Positions 17,575 through 26,900 of a DNA stretch of 64,000 bases are shown here, in pieces. Each line of letters starts with the position of its first letter. Position 1 is the first letter of the stretch. Under the pieces are notes generated by a model, which had not been told where the DNA came from, did no database searches, and saw only the letters and a program-made list of their open reading frames with translations. Position numbers and translations under genes: made by a program. The DNA comes from JAJPJE01 sp963724985 (lineage in GTDB: Bacteria; Acidobacteriota; Terriglobia; Terriglobales; Acidobacteriaceae): contig CAVRWV010000033.1 in the NCBI GenBank assembly GCA_963724985.1, positions 248,001 to 312,000 on the forward strand, written 5' to 3'.

Positions 17575-19080
17575 CTATTCCTGGTAGCAACCGATATCGA
17601 TCTTTCCGGATTTGACTCGGGGAGAACCCGCAAGATCTGTGGCTCCCACCGGCAGATCATCTATTTCGCCGCCAGCAATCGCAGGAGAATCCGACTGCAA
17701 ATGAAAATCGTTGGCGGCAGGATTCACAAAATGAGGATTGAAGAAGTGAGAGTGGGCATCGTTTCCCGTGGCCGCGACGTATTTGTCGAATCCGGTGACG
17801 ACGTCCGAAACATTCTTCCATGTGCTCGCGTCCGCGCCTGCATCGCAGTAATAAAGGTTGTAGTCGATGATGGCGGGCGGGTGGCTCTTGTCTACCTGCG
17901 CTTTGATTAGCGAAATGAGACAGCGAGGCCCTGCGTAAACAATGTTGTTAGCGAAAACATTGTCCGACATATTCCATTGCATCTGGAATTCGCCGCTGCC
18001 CGTATTGGAGGTATCGTTTCCATAGAGCGTGTTGTTCATCACCCTGCAATGTTCGGTTTGTCCTCGGTCAGGGGCATAGCCACCGATCGAAACTCCCGCG
18101 GTATGGGTGCGATAGATGAGGTTATTCCGCGCGATGATGTAACTAGTGGCACGGTCTTTGTGCTCGCTGGCTAGTTCAATGCCGAAGTCCACATTGTGAA
18201 CGACGTTGCGCTCGATAAGGATTCGAGTGCCGCCGTCCACATAGATTCCATCGGAAGACTCGTCGCTACCGTAGGCTGGATTGCCGCGCGAAGTGATGTC
18301 GTAAACCAGATTCTCGCTTACGATTCCGTCTCGGGCCTGGTCTACGGCGGGGTCGGGTGCAGTGTGTTCGAATCCAATGACGTCAATGCCGATGTTGTTA
18401 TTGTCGTGGACAACGTTGTGCGTGATGCGAAAGTTCGTCACGTTTCCATTCACCACCAGCGACTCGCTGGAACCCGTCTTGAGGTGATGGACTTCATTGC
18501 CGTCAATCACCAGGTCCGTAATCGGAGTTTTCGCATCCGTGCCGTAAACAGCAATGCCGAATCCGTTGCCGCCGCGCCCGGGTGCATCACGGCCCTCAAA
18601 CGTCTGCTGGATGTGGTGAACATTATTGTGGAGCAACTCTATATGGGACCCTGAGCCGATGACGTTGATGCCGATCGGCGCAAGCCGATGCTCCGCAGTA
18701 TGAAAGTTGCGGATTTCAAATCCATCAATGCGCACATAGCTTTGGTTGTGAATCGTTACTATGCCCTGTCTGTCAGCCGGGGTGAAATGCTGTGCATCGA
18801 GAACCGCAGTTTCGCCGGGATAACTTCTGAATGTTATGAATCCATCACTTGCATTTCCGGAGACGTTAAAGCTCACCAACTCTTCGTAGACTCCGCCGTG
18901 CACATTCACCGTGCTGCCTGCGCGGGCTGTGTCCGCGGCATGCTGAATGGTGCGCCAGGGCGCAGTTTTAGTGCCTGCGTTCGAATCACTCCCGGTAGTT
19001 GCCACGTAATACGAGGTATTGATCTGGCCAACTGCACAGATGGCCGACAAGAATAGGGCAAGAAAAATAACGATTTTCAA
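17575..19080 (-). CDS. Secreted right-handed parallel beta-helix protein (DUF1565/polysaccharide-lyase-like)
   Basis: 501 residues. Sec signal peptide (MKIVIFLALFLSAICAVGQ), then YYVATTGSDSNAGTKTAPWRTIQ, the typical N-terminal DUF1565 start of beta-helix carbohydrate-active proteins. Repeated coils rich in N-N-x-V and G-I motifs follow (THNVVHDNNNIGIDVIG; IERNVVHNVDFGIELAS; MNNTLYGND), the pattern of pectate-lyase-fold repeats. C-terminus NDFHLQSDSPAIAGG is common in such proteins. Catalytic residues cannot be assigned by eye; the fold is shared by lyases, hydrolases and epimerases. It lies 3 nt downstream of the amidohydrolase gene in a four-gene minus-strand run. Confidence 0.8.
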   Translation of the reverse strand: MKIVIFLALFLSAICAVGQINTSYYVATTGSDSNAGTKTAPWRTIQHAADTARAGSTVNVHGGVYEELVSFNVSGNASDGFITFRSYPGETAVLDAQHFTPADRQGIVTIHNQSYVRIDGFEIRNFHTAEHRLAPIGINVIGSGSHIELLHNNVHHIQQTFEGRDAPGRGGNGFGIAVYGTDAKTPITDLVIDGNEVHHLKTGSSESLVVNGNVTNFRITHNVVHDNNNIGIDVIGFEHTAPDPAVDQARDGIVSENLVYDITSRGNPAYGSDESSDGIYVDGGTRILIERNVVHNVDFGIELASEHKDRATSYIIARNNLIYRTHTAGVSIGGYAPDRGQTEHCRVMNNTLYGNDTSNTGSGEFQMQWNMSDNVFANNIVYAGPRCLISLIKAQVDKSHPPAIIDYNLYYCDAGADASTWKNVSDVVTGFDKYVAATGNDAHSHFFNPHFVNPAANDFHLQSDSPAIAGGEIDDLPVGATDLAGSPRVKSGKIDIGCYQE

Positions 19081-19083
19081 AGC

Positions 19084-20238
19084 TCACCCGCCAGCGAGAA
19101 TTTTCTCTGCGGTAGTGCTGTAGACCTTGCGCAGTACTTCGTCTGGAAGTCCGAATCCGTTCAGGCTCCAGTGGTAACCAAACATGCCGTGTACGTAGAA
19201 GTGCTCGTCTGAGCTCTCGAGGATTCGGAGGGTGACCTGATACATCTTCTTGTCGAATCCCATGTCTGTGCCATAGACCAGCCGGTCGGCATGCTTCGCA
19301 TAAAACTGCGATACAAATCTGGGAATGGGCGCTGTTTCCGCATAGCGCGCGGCAATATCGGCGTATAGGTTGGGGTGCCTGTCGAGTACTTCGCCCAAGC
19401 GGTTCAGGTCATACGAGAGATTGGCGAAATGGCAAGCGACGAAAGTCGTGTTGCGATGTTTCTGGACTGCACGCTCCAGAATGTCAATCATTCCAGAGAG
19501 CTGCACGATGTGCGGTTGATTATCCAGGCGCCAATCAAAGGCATTCATCAACCCATCATTCGTGTTGTCCATGGGTTGGTACATCCAGATAGGGTCGGCA
19601 ACGTGAATGCTCACCGGCATTCCTAACTGACCGCAGCGCTCGAACAGAGAATCCATGCGGGCATCATCCGGGTGCATGCCGTAGGCATTCATCGTGCCCG
19701 AAGTGAGGCCTTTGCCCTTATCGTGGACCTCGCCGACTCCACGAGCCCCTGCCTGGTGACAGCGTTCTAATTCGCGTACTGCTTCGGGACCGAAACCGTG
19801 TTGCTTGTAGCCGGTGTAGTCGAAGTCGCACCACAAATCAAAGCGATTTGGATAGACAGCGTACTTTCGATAAATGTCGTCGAACTTCTTTCCCGTCGCG
19901 CCAGTAAGGATGATTGTTTTCTCGATTCCGACCGCATCCATATTCCGCACCCGCTCGGCGATCTCTTCCGGCGACTTCTCATAGGGATGGGAATGCATAT
20001 CAATGACGGGGAACTTCGCTTTGGAAACTTCCGTGATGGGAATTTTGTACAGCGATTTTGGGCGGTAATCCTTCAGCAAGATCGTTTCGGGTGAGGCGTG
20101 GTTTGCCTTGTCTGTAACAGCAGAAGAACTCGAAGTCGAGTCCTCTGGCTTTGCGACAAAGGACAGGCCCGATGCTTTACTGACTCCTACCGCCAAGCCA
20201 GTAGTGCCGACTGTCTTCAAAAAGAGGCGACGCTTCAT
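19084..20238 (-). CDS. Tat-exported amidohydrolase family (metal-dependent TIM-barrel hydrolase)
   Basis: 384 residues. The N-terminus MKRRLFLKTVGTTGLAVG fits a Tat signal. The amidohydrolase-2 fold follows, with the metal motif FPVIDMHSHPYE (about residue 76), HVADPIW, CHFANLS and the late aspartate in LVYGTDMGFDKK. Family members hydrolyse or decarboxylate cyclic and amide substrates; the true substrate is unknown. It is the first gene of the run that continues into the beta-helix, TIM-barrel and gamma-glutamyltransferase genes. An exported amidohydrolase beside these exoenzymes fits processing of a complex polymer or glycopeptide outside the cytoplasm. Confidence 0.8.
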   Translation of the reverse strand: MKRRLFLKTVGTTGLAVGVSKASGLSFVAKPEDSTSSSSAVTDKANHASPETILLKDYRPKSLYKIPITEVSKAKFPVIDMHSHPYEKSPEEIAERVRNMDAVGIEKTIILTGATGKKFDDIYRKYAVYPNRFDLWCDFDYTGYKQHGFGPEAVRELERCHQAGARGVGEVHDKGKGLTSGTMNAYGMHPDDARMDSLFERCGQLGMPVSIHVADPIWMYQPMDNTNDGLMNAFDWRLDNQPHIVQLSGMIDILERAVQKHRNTTFVACHFANLSYDLNRLGEVLDRHPNLYADIAARYAETAPIPRFVSQFYAKHADRLVYGTDMGFDKKMYQVTLRILESSDEHFYVHGMFGYHWSLNGFGLPDEVLRKVYSTTAEKILAGG

Positions 20239-20429
20239 ACGCTTTCCCCCATTCCGGTTTGCCGCGCATCACCGAACAATACGTTGGAAATATTGCTGAG
20301 CTCCGTTTACTTCTATCTGCAGGAGCATGCAGGTGGACTCGACGAATAACCATGTCATGGCACCAATACCACCCAAGATCGCCGCGATTTCTTGAAAGCC
20401 GCCGCGGCAACCGGACTCAAGCGACACAC

Positions 20430-21641
20430 TTATACGTGATACAGCGGAAAGCTCTGCACAACCCGGTTGATCACGTTATCCTGCGATGGCCAGTCGGGAC
20501 GCAGACCTTCTCGCATGCATCGGAATAAGGCGAGCAGTTGCCCGGCGATGACGTCGAGAAAAACGGCATTCGCATCGCCCAAGCGCTCCAGCCCCGGACA
20601 TTCGACGGCAACATCTTCGTTCCGCAGCACGTCGCCAGGAATTGACTCTCCCACGATCACCTTGCCTCGTCCCAATTGCTTCTGGTTGAGTTCTCGCAAT
20701 AAATCCAGCTCGTAGTTTCGTCGCGTTCGATCGGACGAGAGGTAGCAAACGACCACTGTGTTCTCGTCGAGGAAACTCATCGGCCCGTGTCGTAGCCCGA
20801 GATATGTCTCGCTCACCGACGCAACGCGACCCGCGCACATTTCCAACATTTTCAGCGCCGTCTCGCGTGCAGCACCGAAGCGGCAGCTGCTGGCTAGAAA
20901 CACGGCTCGCGTGAACCCTGCCGTTGCGAACTGCGCCAAAGCATCAGCGTTCGATTGCAGCAAACCTTCGGCAATATCAGCGGCTTGATTGCAGATAGCT
21001 CGGTAAGTGTCGGGGCGCTCGGTCAATCCGAGAAAGCGGACGGCCAGCGCGAGGTTCGAAAAGCTGCTGGTCATCACCAGGCTTTCGTCGTTCGTGTTCT
21101 CGCCGAGCACGACCACATGGACATTCGGGTGCGACCCGAATGTGCGAGCCAGAGCGCCGTCACGGTTACACGTAAATACCACATGGCGCATTCCCGGTTC
21201 GAGTTCCAGCATCAGAGAGACGGCCGCGACACTCTCGGGGCTATCGCCCGACCGCGCCAACGAAACCATTAGCTCCGGCATACTCGCGCGCACAACATTC
21301 GTATCCGTGAGTAGTGTTCCAGCGCCAATGACCGAGCAATTGCAACGCAACTCTGTCTGCAGCGTTGATCGAACCGACTCTCCGGCGTATTCCGAACTAC
21401 CTGAACCGGTCAGAATGATGTTTCTGGCGCCGCTCAGAAGACTCTTCAGTGCGGGAGCGGATTTCACCACCAGTTCACAGGTTTCGCGCCACGTTTGGGG
21501 TTGGCGGCAGATCTCACGCAAGGTATGAAAGTATCCAAGCTTCTTCTGCTCTTCCGCTGGCTTGCGAAGCAGCTCCTCCAACGTTTTCTGACGGCCGGCA
21601 AGCGTGCCGAGCCAACTCTTTTCTGGAGCCACGGTTTCCAT
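20430..21641 (-). CDS. agaS: AgaS-type SIS-domain sugar isomerase/deaminase
   Basis: 403 residues from ATG 21641, chosen because AGGAGG lies 9 nt upstream; the frame stays open for 102 further codons without family resemblance. Two SIS domains: the first with ILTGSGSSEYAGES (about residue 75), the second with FLASSCRFGAARETALKMLEMCAGRV and LRHGPMSFL. Matches the AgaS/tagatose-6-phosphate ketose/aldose isomerase group, in which E. coli AgaS is a galactosamine-6-phosphate deaminase/isomerase. It is cytoplasmic. Its promoter region contains the same motif as the TonB-receptor promoter, and a DeoR/AgaR-type repressor gene lies just upstream. Confidence 0.85.
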   Translation of the reverse strand: METVAPEKSWLGTLAGRQKTLEELLRKPAEEQKKLGYFHTLREICRQPQTWRETCELVVKSAPALKSLLSGARNIILTGSGSSEYAGESVRSTLQTELRCNCSVIGAGTLLTDTNVVRASMPELMVSLARSGDSPESVAAVSLMLELEPGMRHVVFTCNRDGALARTFGSHPNVHVVVLGENTNDESLVMTSSFSNLALAVRFLGLTERPDTYRAICNQAADIAEGLLQSNADALAQFATAGFTRAVFLASSCRFGAARETALKMLEMCAGRVASVSETYLGLRHGPMSFLDENTVVVCYLSSDRTRRNYELDLLRELNQKQLGRGKVIVGESIPGDVLRNEDVAVECPGLERLGDANAVFLDVIAGQLLALFRCMREGLRPDWPSQDNVINRVVQSFPLYHV

Positions 21642-21687
21642 CCGCGATTGTCCTCCTGGCAGATAAACGAAGATAACAGAAACATAT

Positions 21688-21700
21688 CGAAAGTAAAAAT
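21688..21700 (-). promoter_or_regulatory. Candidate operator for the DeoR/AgaR-type repressor, upstream of agaS
   Basis: Plus-strand CGAAAGTAAAA, read as TTTTACTTTCG on the agaS strand, 47-59 nt before the agaS start. The same 11-mer lies in the receptor promoter at 23062-23072. On the minus strand it overlaps TTTACT, a possible -35 with TATCTT 16 nt on. Tandem TTTC-type half sites of this kind are known targets of AgaR-type repressors in E. coli; the link here is inferred. Confidence 0.5.
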
Positions 21701-21888
21701 ACCGACCATCCTTAATCGTCGCTATTTCGGGAAGACACGGATATGGACGAACCAGGAAATACCCGCGAATGGTTTCCAGAAGAGGATCTAAACCAACGGC
21801 CTTCGAAGGTAGCTCCGCTGTGCCGCATAGGGCGGAATAGAAGCGCGGCACCATTGGCCACAGATCGTGCAGAGGGCGAGTGGTGGCA

Positions 21889-22668
21889 CTAAACCAGAGT
21901 GACTTTGACCCCTGACTCTCGCAGGACGTCCAGCTCGTGCTTGCCAATGCTCTTGTCCGTAATCACCTGATCCACGGCCGACGATGGCATGATGTTACAC
22001 AGGCTTCGGCGGCCAAATTTGCTGGAGTCGCAAACGGCAATCTTCCGGCTGGAAATTTCCACCATGATGCGGTTGACTTGGGCTTCGAGAATGTTGGGGG
22101 TGAACAATCCCGCCCTGGTATCAAAACCATCCACACCAAGGAAGAGAATGTCCGCGCTCAACTGCCGCAGTGTTTGCTCCGCAAGTGGACCTACAAGCGA
22201 AAACGAATTCTTGCGCAGCGTGCCTCCCGTCAGGATCACTTCAACATTCGTTCCCGCTAACTCGGCGGCAATGTTCGTCGCGTTGGTAATGACCGTCAGC
22301 TTGGCGAAATGCTTCAACGCGGCCGCGATTGCGGTGGTTGTAGTGCCCGAATCCAGCAGCACGGATTGTCCTTCTTCCACCAGCTTCGCAGCCGCGATCG
22401 CAATTCTCATCTTCTCTTTGCGATGAAGCTTTTCCTTTTCGCGCAAGGTCGGATCGAGCAATGCTCCGGCGTGTATCGGCAACGCACCGCCATGCGTGCG
22501 CTGAATCAACCCCTGTGCATCGAGAGCTTCCAGATCCTTACGGATCGTGATCTGCGAAGTGCGGAACTGCCGGGCAAGATCGGTAACCACTACCCGGCCC
22601 TCCTGCTGCAAGACTTCGAGAATCGACCGGCGTCGCTCCTCGTTCAACATTCCATTCTGATGTGGCAT
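21889..22668 (-). CDS. DeoR/GlpR-family transcriptional regulator (AgaR-like)
   Basis: 259 residues. The N-terminal helix-turn-helix has the DeoR signature RRRSILEVLQQEGRVVVTDLARQF and TIRKDLEALDAQGLIQRTHGGA (about residues 10-60). The effector domain of the DeoRC type follows, with LLDSGTTTTAIA and ITNATNIA, which bind a phosphorylated sugar. Typically a repressor released by a sugar phosphate. Placed directly upstream of agaS, so an amino-sugar phosphate is the likely inducer. A shared CGAAAGTAAAA motif in two nearby promoters is the best operator candidate. Confidence 0.88.
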   Translation of the reverse strand: MPHQNGMLNEERRRSILEVLQQEGRVVVTDLARQFRTSQITIRKDLEALDAQGLIQRTHGGALPIHAGALLDPTLREKEKLHRKEKMRIAIAAAKLVEEGQSVLLDSGTTTTAIAAALKHFAKLTVITNATNIAAELAGTNVEVILTGGTLRKNSFSLVGPLAEQTLRQLSADILFLGVDGFDTRAGLFTPNILEAQVNRIMVEISSRKIAVCDSSKFGRRSLCNIMPSSAVDQVITDKSIGKHELDVLRESGVKVTLV

Positions 22669-23225
22669 GCTCTGGCTTTCTTATCTACGAGTCTCTATTC
22701 CTCGACCGCTTGAATCAGCAGGTGCCCGGTGAACGACGTTTCCAGAGTAGGACTTGCGCCGTCTAACGTACCAACTTCTTTGTCATCGACTGCGTCGGAC
22801 CGAGTCGTTTACCTGCCTCATCATGATTTCGCTAAAGTTGGGATCGTCGATCTTACTCCAATCCGTCTGAGTAAAGACCGCGAACTGCTTAAGGGTGATG
22901 ATTTCATCATCTAAGTGCTGACGCCCTGCAGCTTATCCCCACAGGCCGGTTAGAATGACGGGATTGCTCTACACAGATTCGACTTATCACTTCGTCCCGA
23001 GATAAGTCCATGGCACCCATTCATAGAATTGATTACAAATCTGCTTGACAATAGCACAATACGAAAGTAAAAGTAGCAATCCGTAATTAAAGATCATGTT
23101 TCAAAGCAAAACGTACCTCAAAACTGTGGGTTCTTTGTGCGTCGCAGGCGGAAGTCTCTCCTGTGAGGCACCTGTTCAGTCCGCGTAAGGCTCGAAAATC
23201 CGTTCACTCGCTAGGGAGAGTTTCC
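22669..23225. other. Regulatory intergenic region between divergent DeoR regulator and receptor gene
   Basis: About 560 bp. It contains the receptor promoter with overlapping operator motif (23045-23073) and a 105-nt leader. A 61-codon open frame at 22729-22914 has no family resemblance and no clear ribosome site. Confidence 0.55.
23045..23073 (+). promoter_or_regulatory. Receptor-gene promoter overlapped by the candidate operator
   Basis: Perfect TTGACA at 23045-23050, 17-nt spacer, TAAAAG at 23068-23073. The motif CGAAAGTAAAA (23062-23072) covers the -10 region, so a bound repressor would block RNA polymerase. The same 11-mer is found upstream of agaS. Confidence 0.6.
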
Positions 23226-26200
23226 GTGAGCTGCTCTAACTTTTTCCGCTGTCTCTCTGTCACCGCTATCGCCGCCGTTTTGCTGATTTCCGCTCCATAT
23301 CTGGCGGCGCAAGCATCTTTTCAGGCGCAGTTGCGCGGCACCGTCAAGGACGCATCAGGCGCAGCATTGCCAAATGCGACTGTAACCGTGACAGAAACAG
23401 GTACGAATTTGAAACGCACCGTTCAGACAGACGGCGGCGGAGCCTACATCGTGCGTGCACTTCGCCCGTCAACCTATACGGTCGAAGTAACGGCGACGGG
23501 GTTCCAGGCGGAAATGAAGGAAGATGTTGTGCTCCAGGTGGATCAGCAGTCGAGCATTAACTTCGCCATGCACCCTGCTGGCACGAAGACCGAGGTCGAG
23601 GTCTCCGCGGCCGCTCCGCTGCTTGACACAGACAATTCTTCGCTCGGCACCGATATCACGAATGAATACGTGAAACAGATCCCTCTACCTAATCGCAACT
23701 TCTTCGGCCTGGTGTTTCTGAACGCCGGAGTCAGCGAAGTTGCCGGGTCGGGGACCGGCGACAATTATCCTTCGGGAACAAATTTCGTCTCCAATGGTCA
23801 ACGTAACGCGACCGCTGAAGTACGGCTCGATGGTGCTCTAATCAGCGCCCCGGAACAGGGTGAAGGCGGCAACACCAACGTTTACTACGAGCCTTCTGTG
23901 GAAGCGGTGCAGGAATTCAAGGTTCAAAGCAGCGCTTACTCGGCGGAGTTCGGAAGTAACGGCGGCACTGTTGTGAACATGGCGCTGAAGAGCGGCACTA
24001 ACAACTTTCACGGAAGCGGCTGGTGGTTTGGGCAGCGCAGCGGTCTCGACGCGAACGACTTCTTCAGCAACCAGGCGGGGCTGCCGAAACCTGATCACTC
24101 GCGCGATCAGTACGGGTTCTCTATCGGCGGTCCGATCAGAAAGAACAAGACATTTTTCTTCTTTGACCTCGAGCGGGTAAGAGAAGGTAATCCCGTCAAC
24201 ATCGTTGCGACGGTTCCGACGGCGGACGAGAGAGCCGGAAATTTCTCTGGCGCTCTCATTACCGACCCTGACAGTGGTGACGTCGTAGCGAATCAGATCT
24301 TCAACCCGTTTCAGGTTGCGGCCGATGGCACCCGCGCTGGTTTCGCGAACAATACCATCCCGTCGCAGTACATCGATCCAATTGGGCAGAAGGTGTTGAA
24401 CCTCTACCCGATGCCGAACCAACCGGGAAATGCGGATGGCACGAATAACTTCCGCCAGAACACCCTTGGGGCGTCGAGCGGAACCCAATTCGACCTTAAG
24501 ATCGACGAGCAACTTAGCGAAAAGCAGCATCTCGCAGGCCGCTACAGTCACGCGGGCAGCTCGTTCAATACCCCAACCATTCTCGGCGATGGCGACACCT
24601 TCAACGACGGCATCAAGGGCACGACCAACGTCAACAACGTAGGATTGCAGCATGACTGGACGATTTCACCCACATTGCTGCTCAGTTCGCGTTTTTCGGT
24701 TGACCGCGTCTCGTCGCCCGGCCAGAGCAACAACTATCCGACAGCGCAGTCGGTTGGATTCCCGTCAATACTGAACGCAAACGCCGGATTGGATCGCATG
24801 CCTGCGATCCTTACCGACTCGCCATGGACCTCAATGTTCGACCAGTGTTGTGCCGACACCGGATTTGCGCACACGTTGTATTCGTATTCTTCTGTGCTGT
24901 CATGGACGCACGGACAGCACAATCTGAAGTTCGGCGGTGAACAGCGGCAGTTCTTTAACAATTTCTTCCAACCGAACTATCCAACTGGGTACTTCCATTT
25001 CGGCCAGACCGTCACGGAACAAAGTATCGGCGCCTTTGATCCTGTCCAAGGCAATCCTTTTGCGGACATTCTTCTCGGCATGGGCGATTACGGCGGGATT
25101 TCGGTGTATCCATCCGTTGCCAATAAGTCGATGGAAACTGCGTTCTATGTGCAGGATGACTGGAAGGTCACGCCCAAACTCACGCTCACTCTCGGGTTGC
25201 GTTATGAATGGAGCGATCCGTATACAGAGCGCCACAATCGTATTCAATACAGCGACTTCACCGGAAGCAGCGGAATCAGCATTCCGGCAACCACCTTCAA
25301 CCAGGACGGCGTGAACGTCACCTCGCCGTATGATGCTTCCAACCTTCTCGGAACCACGATCTTGGGCAGTTCGTCGGATCGTCACGTTCCAGTGGACCGC
25401 AACAACTTCGCTCCTCGTTTTGGCTTCGCCTACGCGCTTACGAAAAACACAGTGGTACGTGGCGGCGGCGGCGTCTACTACGGAATGAACGTGGCCACAA
25501 ACTTCCAGTACACCGGCACAGCGTTCCGCAAAGACGGCAACATCAATTTCACGCTCGACAATTTCCAGACCCAGTATGCCACGCTCGAAAATCCCTTCCC
25601 CGCCGGTCTTCCGGAGCCGCAAAATGGCTCTTACGGCGCGTTGGCGATGTGGGGCTACGGAAACCAGAACGATCTCGGCACTTCTGCCGCCCGGAATGCC
25701 GACATCTACCAATGGAGTTTCGGTGTTCAGCGCTTACTGCCGGGCGATACCGTTATCTCGGTCGATTATTCGGCGAACCGAAGTACGCATCTGCCATGGG
25801 GTGGTGCCAACCTAAGCACGAGCAATCGCAACTTCATTCCTTCATCCATTCGCAGTCAGTTCAATACCCAGACCCTCTACAACGATCTGCACAGCAACGT
25901 CGCGAATCCCTTCTTCTCAATGTTCCAGGGACCGAACGCGGTCTTCAATCAGCCCGACTCGATCTATAACAATGACTCGATTCCGCTGCTTAACCTGTTG
26001 CGCCCCTATCCGCAATTCGATGGAGCGTTCGCGGGATTACCTGAGTTGGAAGCCGCTTCCTGGTACAACGCACTTCAAGTCCGCTTCCGCAAGCGCATGT
26101 CGAATTACTTCAGCTTCGAAGGCGGCTACACCTTCGCGAAGGAAACGGATGACTCCTCGGTGGGTAGGAACGCATGGGTAGGTTCGCTTGGAAACGATAA

Positions 26201-26807
26201 CCCGCAGGAACTCGACAACCTGAAAGCTGAGCACTCCATCGGCGCCAGCGACGCTACACATCGCCTTGCACTCGCAATGGTCGGGGACCTTCCCATCGGC
26301 CGTAACCGTTTGATCGGTGCAAATATGAATCGGTTTCTCGATGGCGTTGTGGGTGGCTGGACCCTATCGGCAATCCTCACCTTGCAGTCGGGTCAACCAG
26401 TCTACATCGGCATGTCGCAAGCGACTCTCGATGACGGCACGCAACGGCCTAACGTAATCTGCAATCCTGCCAGCGGCGTTAGTCCGCATCAGTCTGCAAT
26501 GACCGGGCAGAGCGTGTTCAACTCTTCCTGTTTCGCGGATCCCGGGTATGAACAGGCCGGAGACGCACCTCGGTATTTCTCCAATCTTCGGACTGACGGA
26601 ATTCACAACATCGACTTTTCTTTCTCCAAGTCTTTCGTCCCCCATGAGGGCACGAAGATCGAAGTGCGTGGCGACTTCTTTAATTTCTTCAATACGCCAC
26701 GTTTCGCGCTTCCCGACAATTTGTGGGGCGACTCAACCTTCGGCCAGATTAACTCGACTCTCGGCAACCCCCGCCATGGTCAACTGGGAGTGCGGTTCGA
26801 GTTCTAG
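23226..26807 (+). CDS. Oar-like TonB-dependent outer-membrane receptor with carboxypeptidase-regulatory domain
   Basis: 1193 residues from GTG 23226, preferred because GGGAG lies 7-9 nt upstream and the signal peptide (FFRCLSVTAIAAVLLISAPYLAAQA) then follows directly; GTG 23163 would add 21 residues. After the signal comes a Cna-B/carboxypeptidase-regulatory domain (QLRGTVKDASGAALPNATV), a plug region (IPLPNRNFFGLVFLNAGV), and a large beta barrel ending in a terminal aromatic (LGVRFEF), as in outer-membrane proteins. Acidobacteria carry many such receptors for oligosaccharide uptake. Located next to a glycosidase-like gene and a DeoR/AgaR pair, it probably imports the degradation products of the same polymer. 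A strong terminator follows. Confidence 0.85.
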   Translation: MSCSNFFRCLSVTAIAAVLLISAPYLAAQASFQAQLRGTVKDASGAALPNATVTVTETGTNLKRTVQTDGGGAYIVRALRPSTYTVEVTATGFQAEMKEDVVLQVDQQSSINFAMHPAGTKTEVEVSAAAPLLDTDNSSLGTDITNEYVKQIPLPNRNFFGLVFLNAGVSEVAGSGTGDNYPSGTNFVSNGQRNATAEVRLDGALISAPEQGEGGNTNVYYEPSVEAVQEFKVQSSAYSAEFGSNGGTVVNMALKSGTNNFHGSGWWFGQRSGLDANDFFSNQAGLPKPDHSRDQYGFSIGGPIRKNKTFFFFDLERVREGNPVNIVATVPTADERAGNFSGALITDPDSGDVVANQIFNPFQVAADGTRAGFANNTIPSQYIDPIGQKVLNLYPMPNQPGNADGTNNFRQNTLGASSGTQFDLKIDEQLSEKQHLAGRYSHAGSSFNTPTILGDGDTFNDGIKGTTNVNNVGLQHDWTISPTLLLSSRFSVDRVSSPGQSNNYPTAQSVGFPSILNANAGLDRMPAILTDSPWTSMFDQCCADTGFAHTLYSYSSVLSWTHGQHNLKFGGEQRQFFNNFFQPNYPTGYFHFGQTVTEQSIGAFDPVQGNPFADILLGMGDYGGISVYPSVANKSMETAFYVQDDWKVTPKLTLTLGLRYEWSDPYTERHNRIQYSDFTGSSGISIPATTFNQDGVNVTSPYDASNLLGTTILGSSSDRHVPVDRNNFAPRFGFAYALTKNTVVRGGGGVYYGMNVATNFQYTGTAFRKDGNINFTLDNFQTQYATLENPFPAGLPEPQNGSYGALAMWGYGNQNDLGTSAARNADIYQWSFGVQRLLPGDTVISVDYSANRSTHLPWGGANLSTSNRNFIPSSIRSQFNTQTLYNDLHSNVANPFFSMFQGPNAVFNQPDSIYNNDSIPLLNLLRPYPQFDGAFAGLPELEAASWYNALQVRFRKRMSNYFSFEGGYTFAKETDDSSVGRNAWVGSLGNDNPQELDNLKAEHSIGASDATHRLALAMVGDLPIGRNRLIGANMNRFLDGVVGGWTLSAILTLQSGQPVYIGMSQATLDDGTQRPNVICNPASGVSPHQSAMTGQSVFNSSCFADPGYEQAGDAPRYFSNLRTDGIHNIDFSFSKSFVPHEGTKIEVRGDFFNFFNTPRFALPDNLWGDSTFGQINSTLGNPRHGQLGVRFEF

Positions 26808-26849
26808 CGCAATGCGCGAAATTCGACCGGCGAACCCGAACATCAACCA

Positions 26850-26880
26850 GGCCTCTCGCACAACGAGAGGCCGTTTTTTT
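26850..26880 (+). terminator. Rho-independent terminator after the receptor gene
   Basis: GGCCTCTCG pairs with CGAGAGGCC around CACAA, followed by G and seven T residues. The start of the next gene lies 20 nt beyond, so its transcription probably depends on read-through or its own promoter. Confidence 0.92.
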
Positions 26881-26900
26881 CTATGCGGTACAGGACAAAA

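Noticed and set aside
22729..22914. 61-codon open frame upstream of the receptor gene
   Set aside because: No ribosome site and no family resemblance; it lies in a region that must hold promoters.
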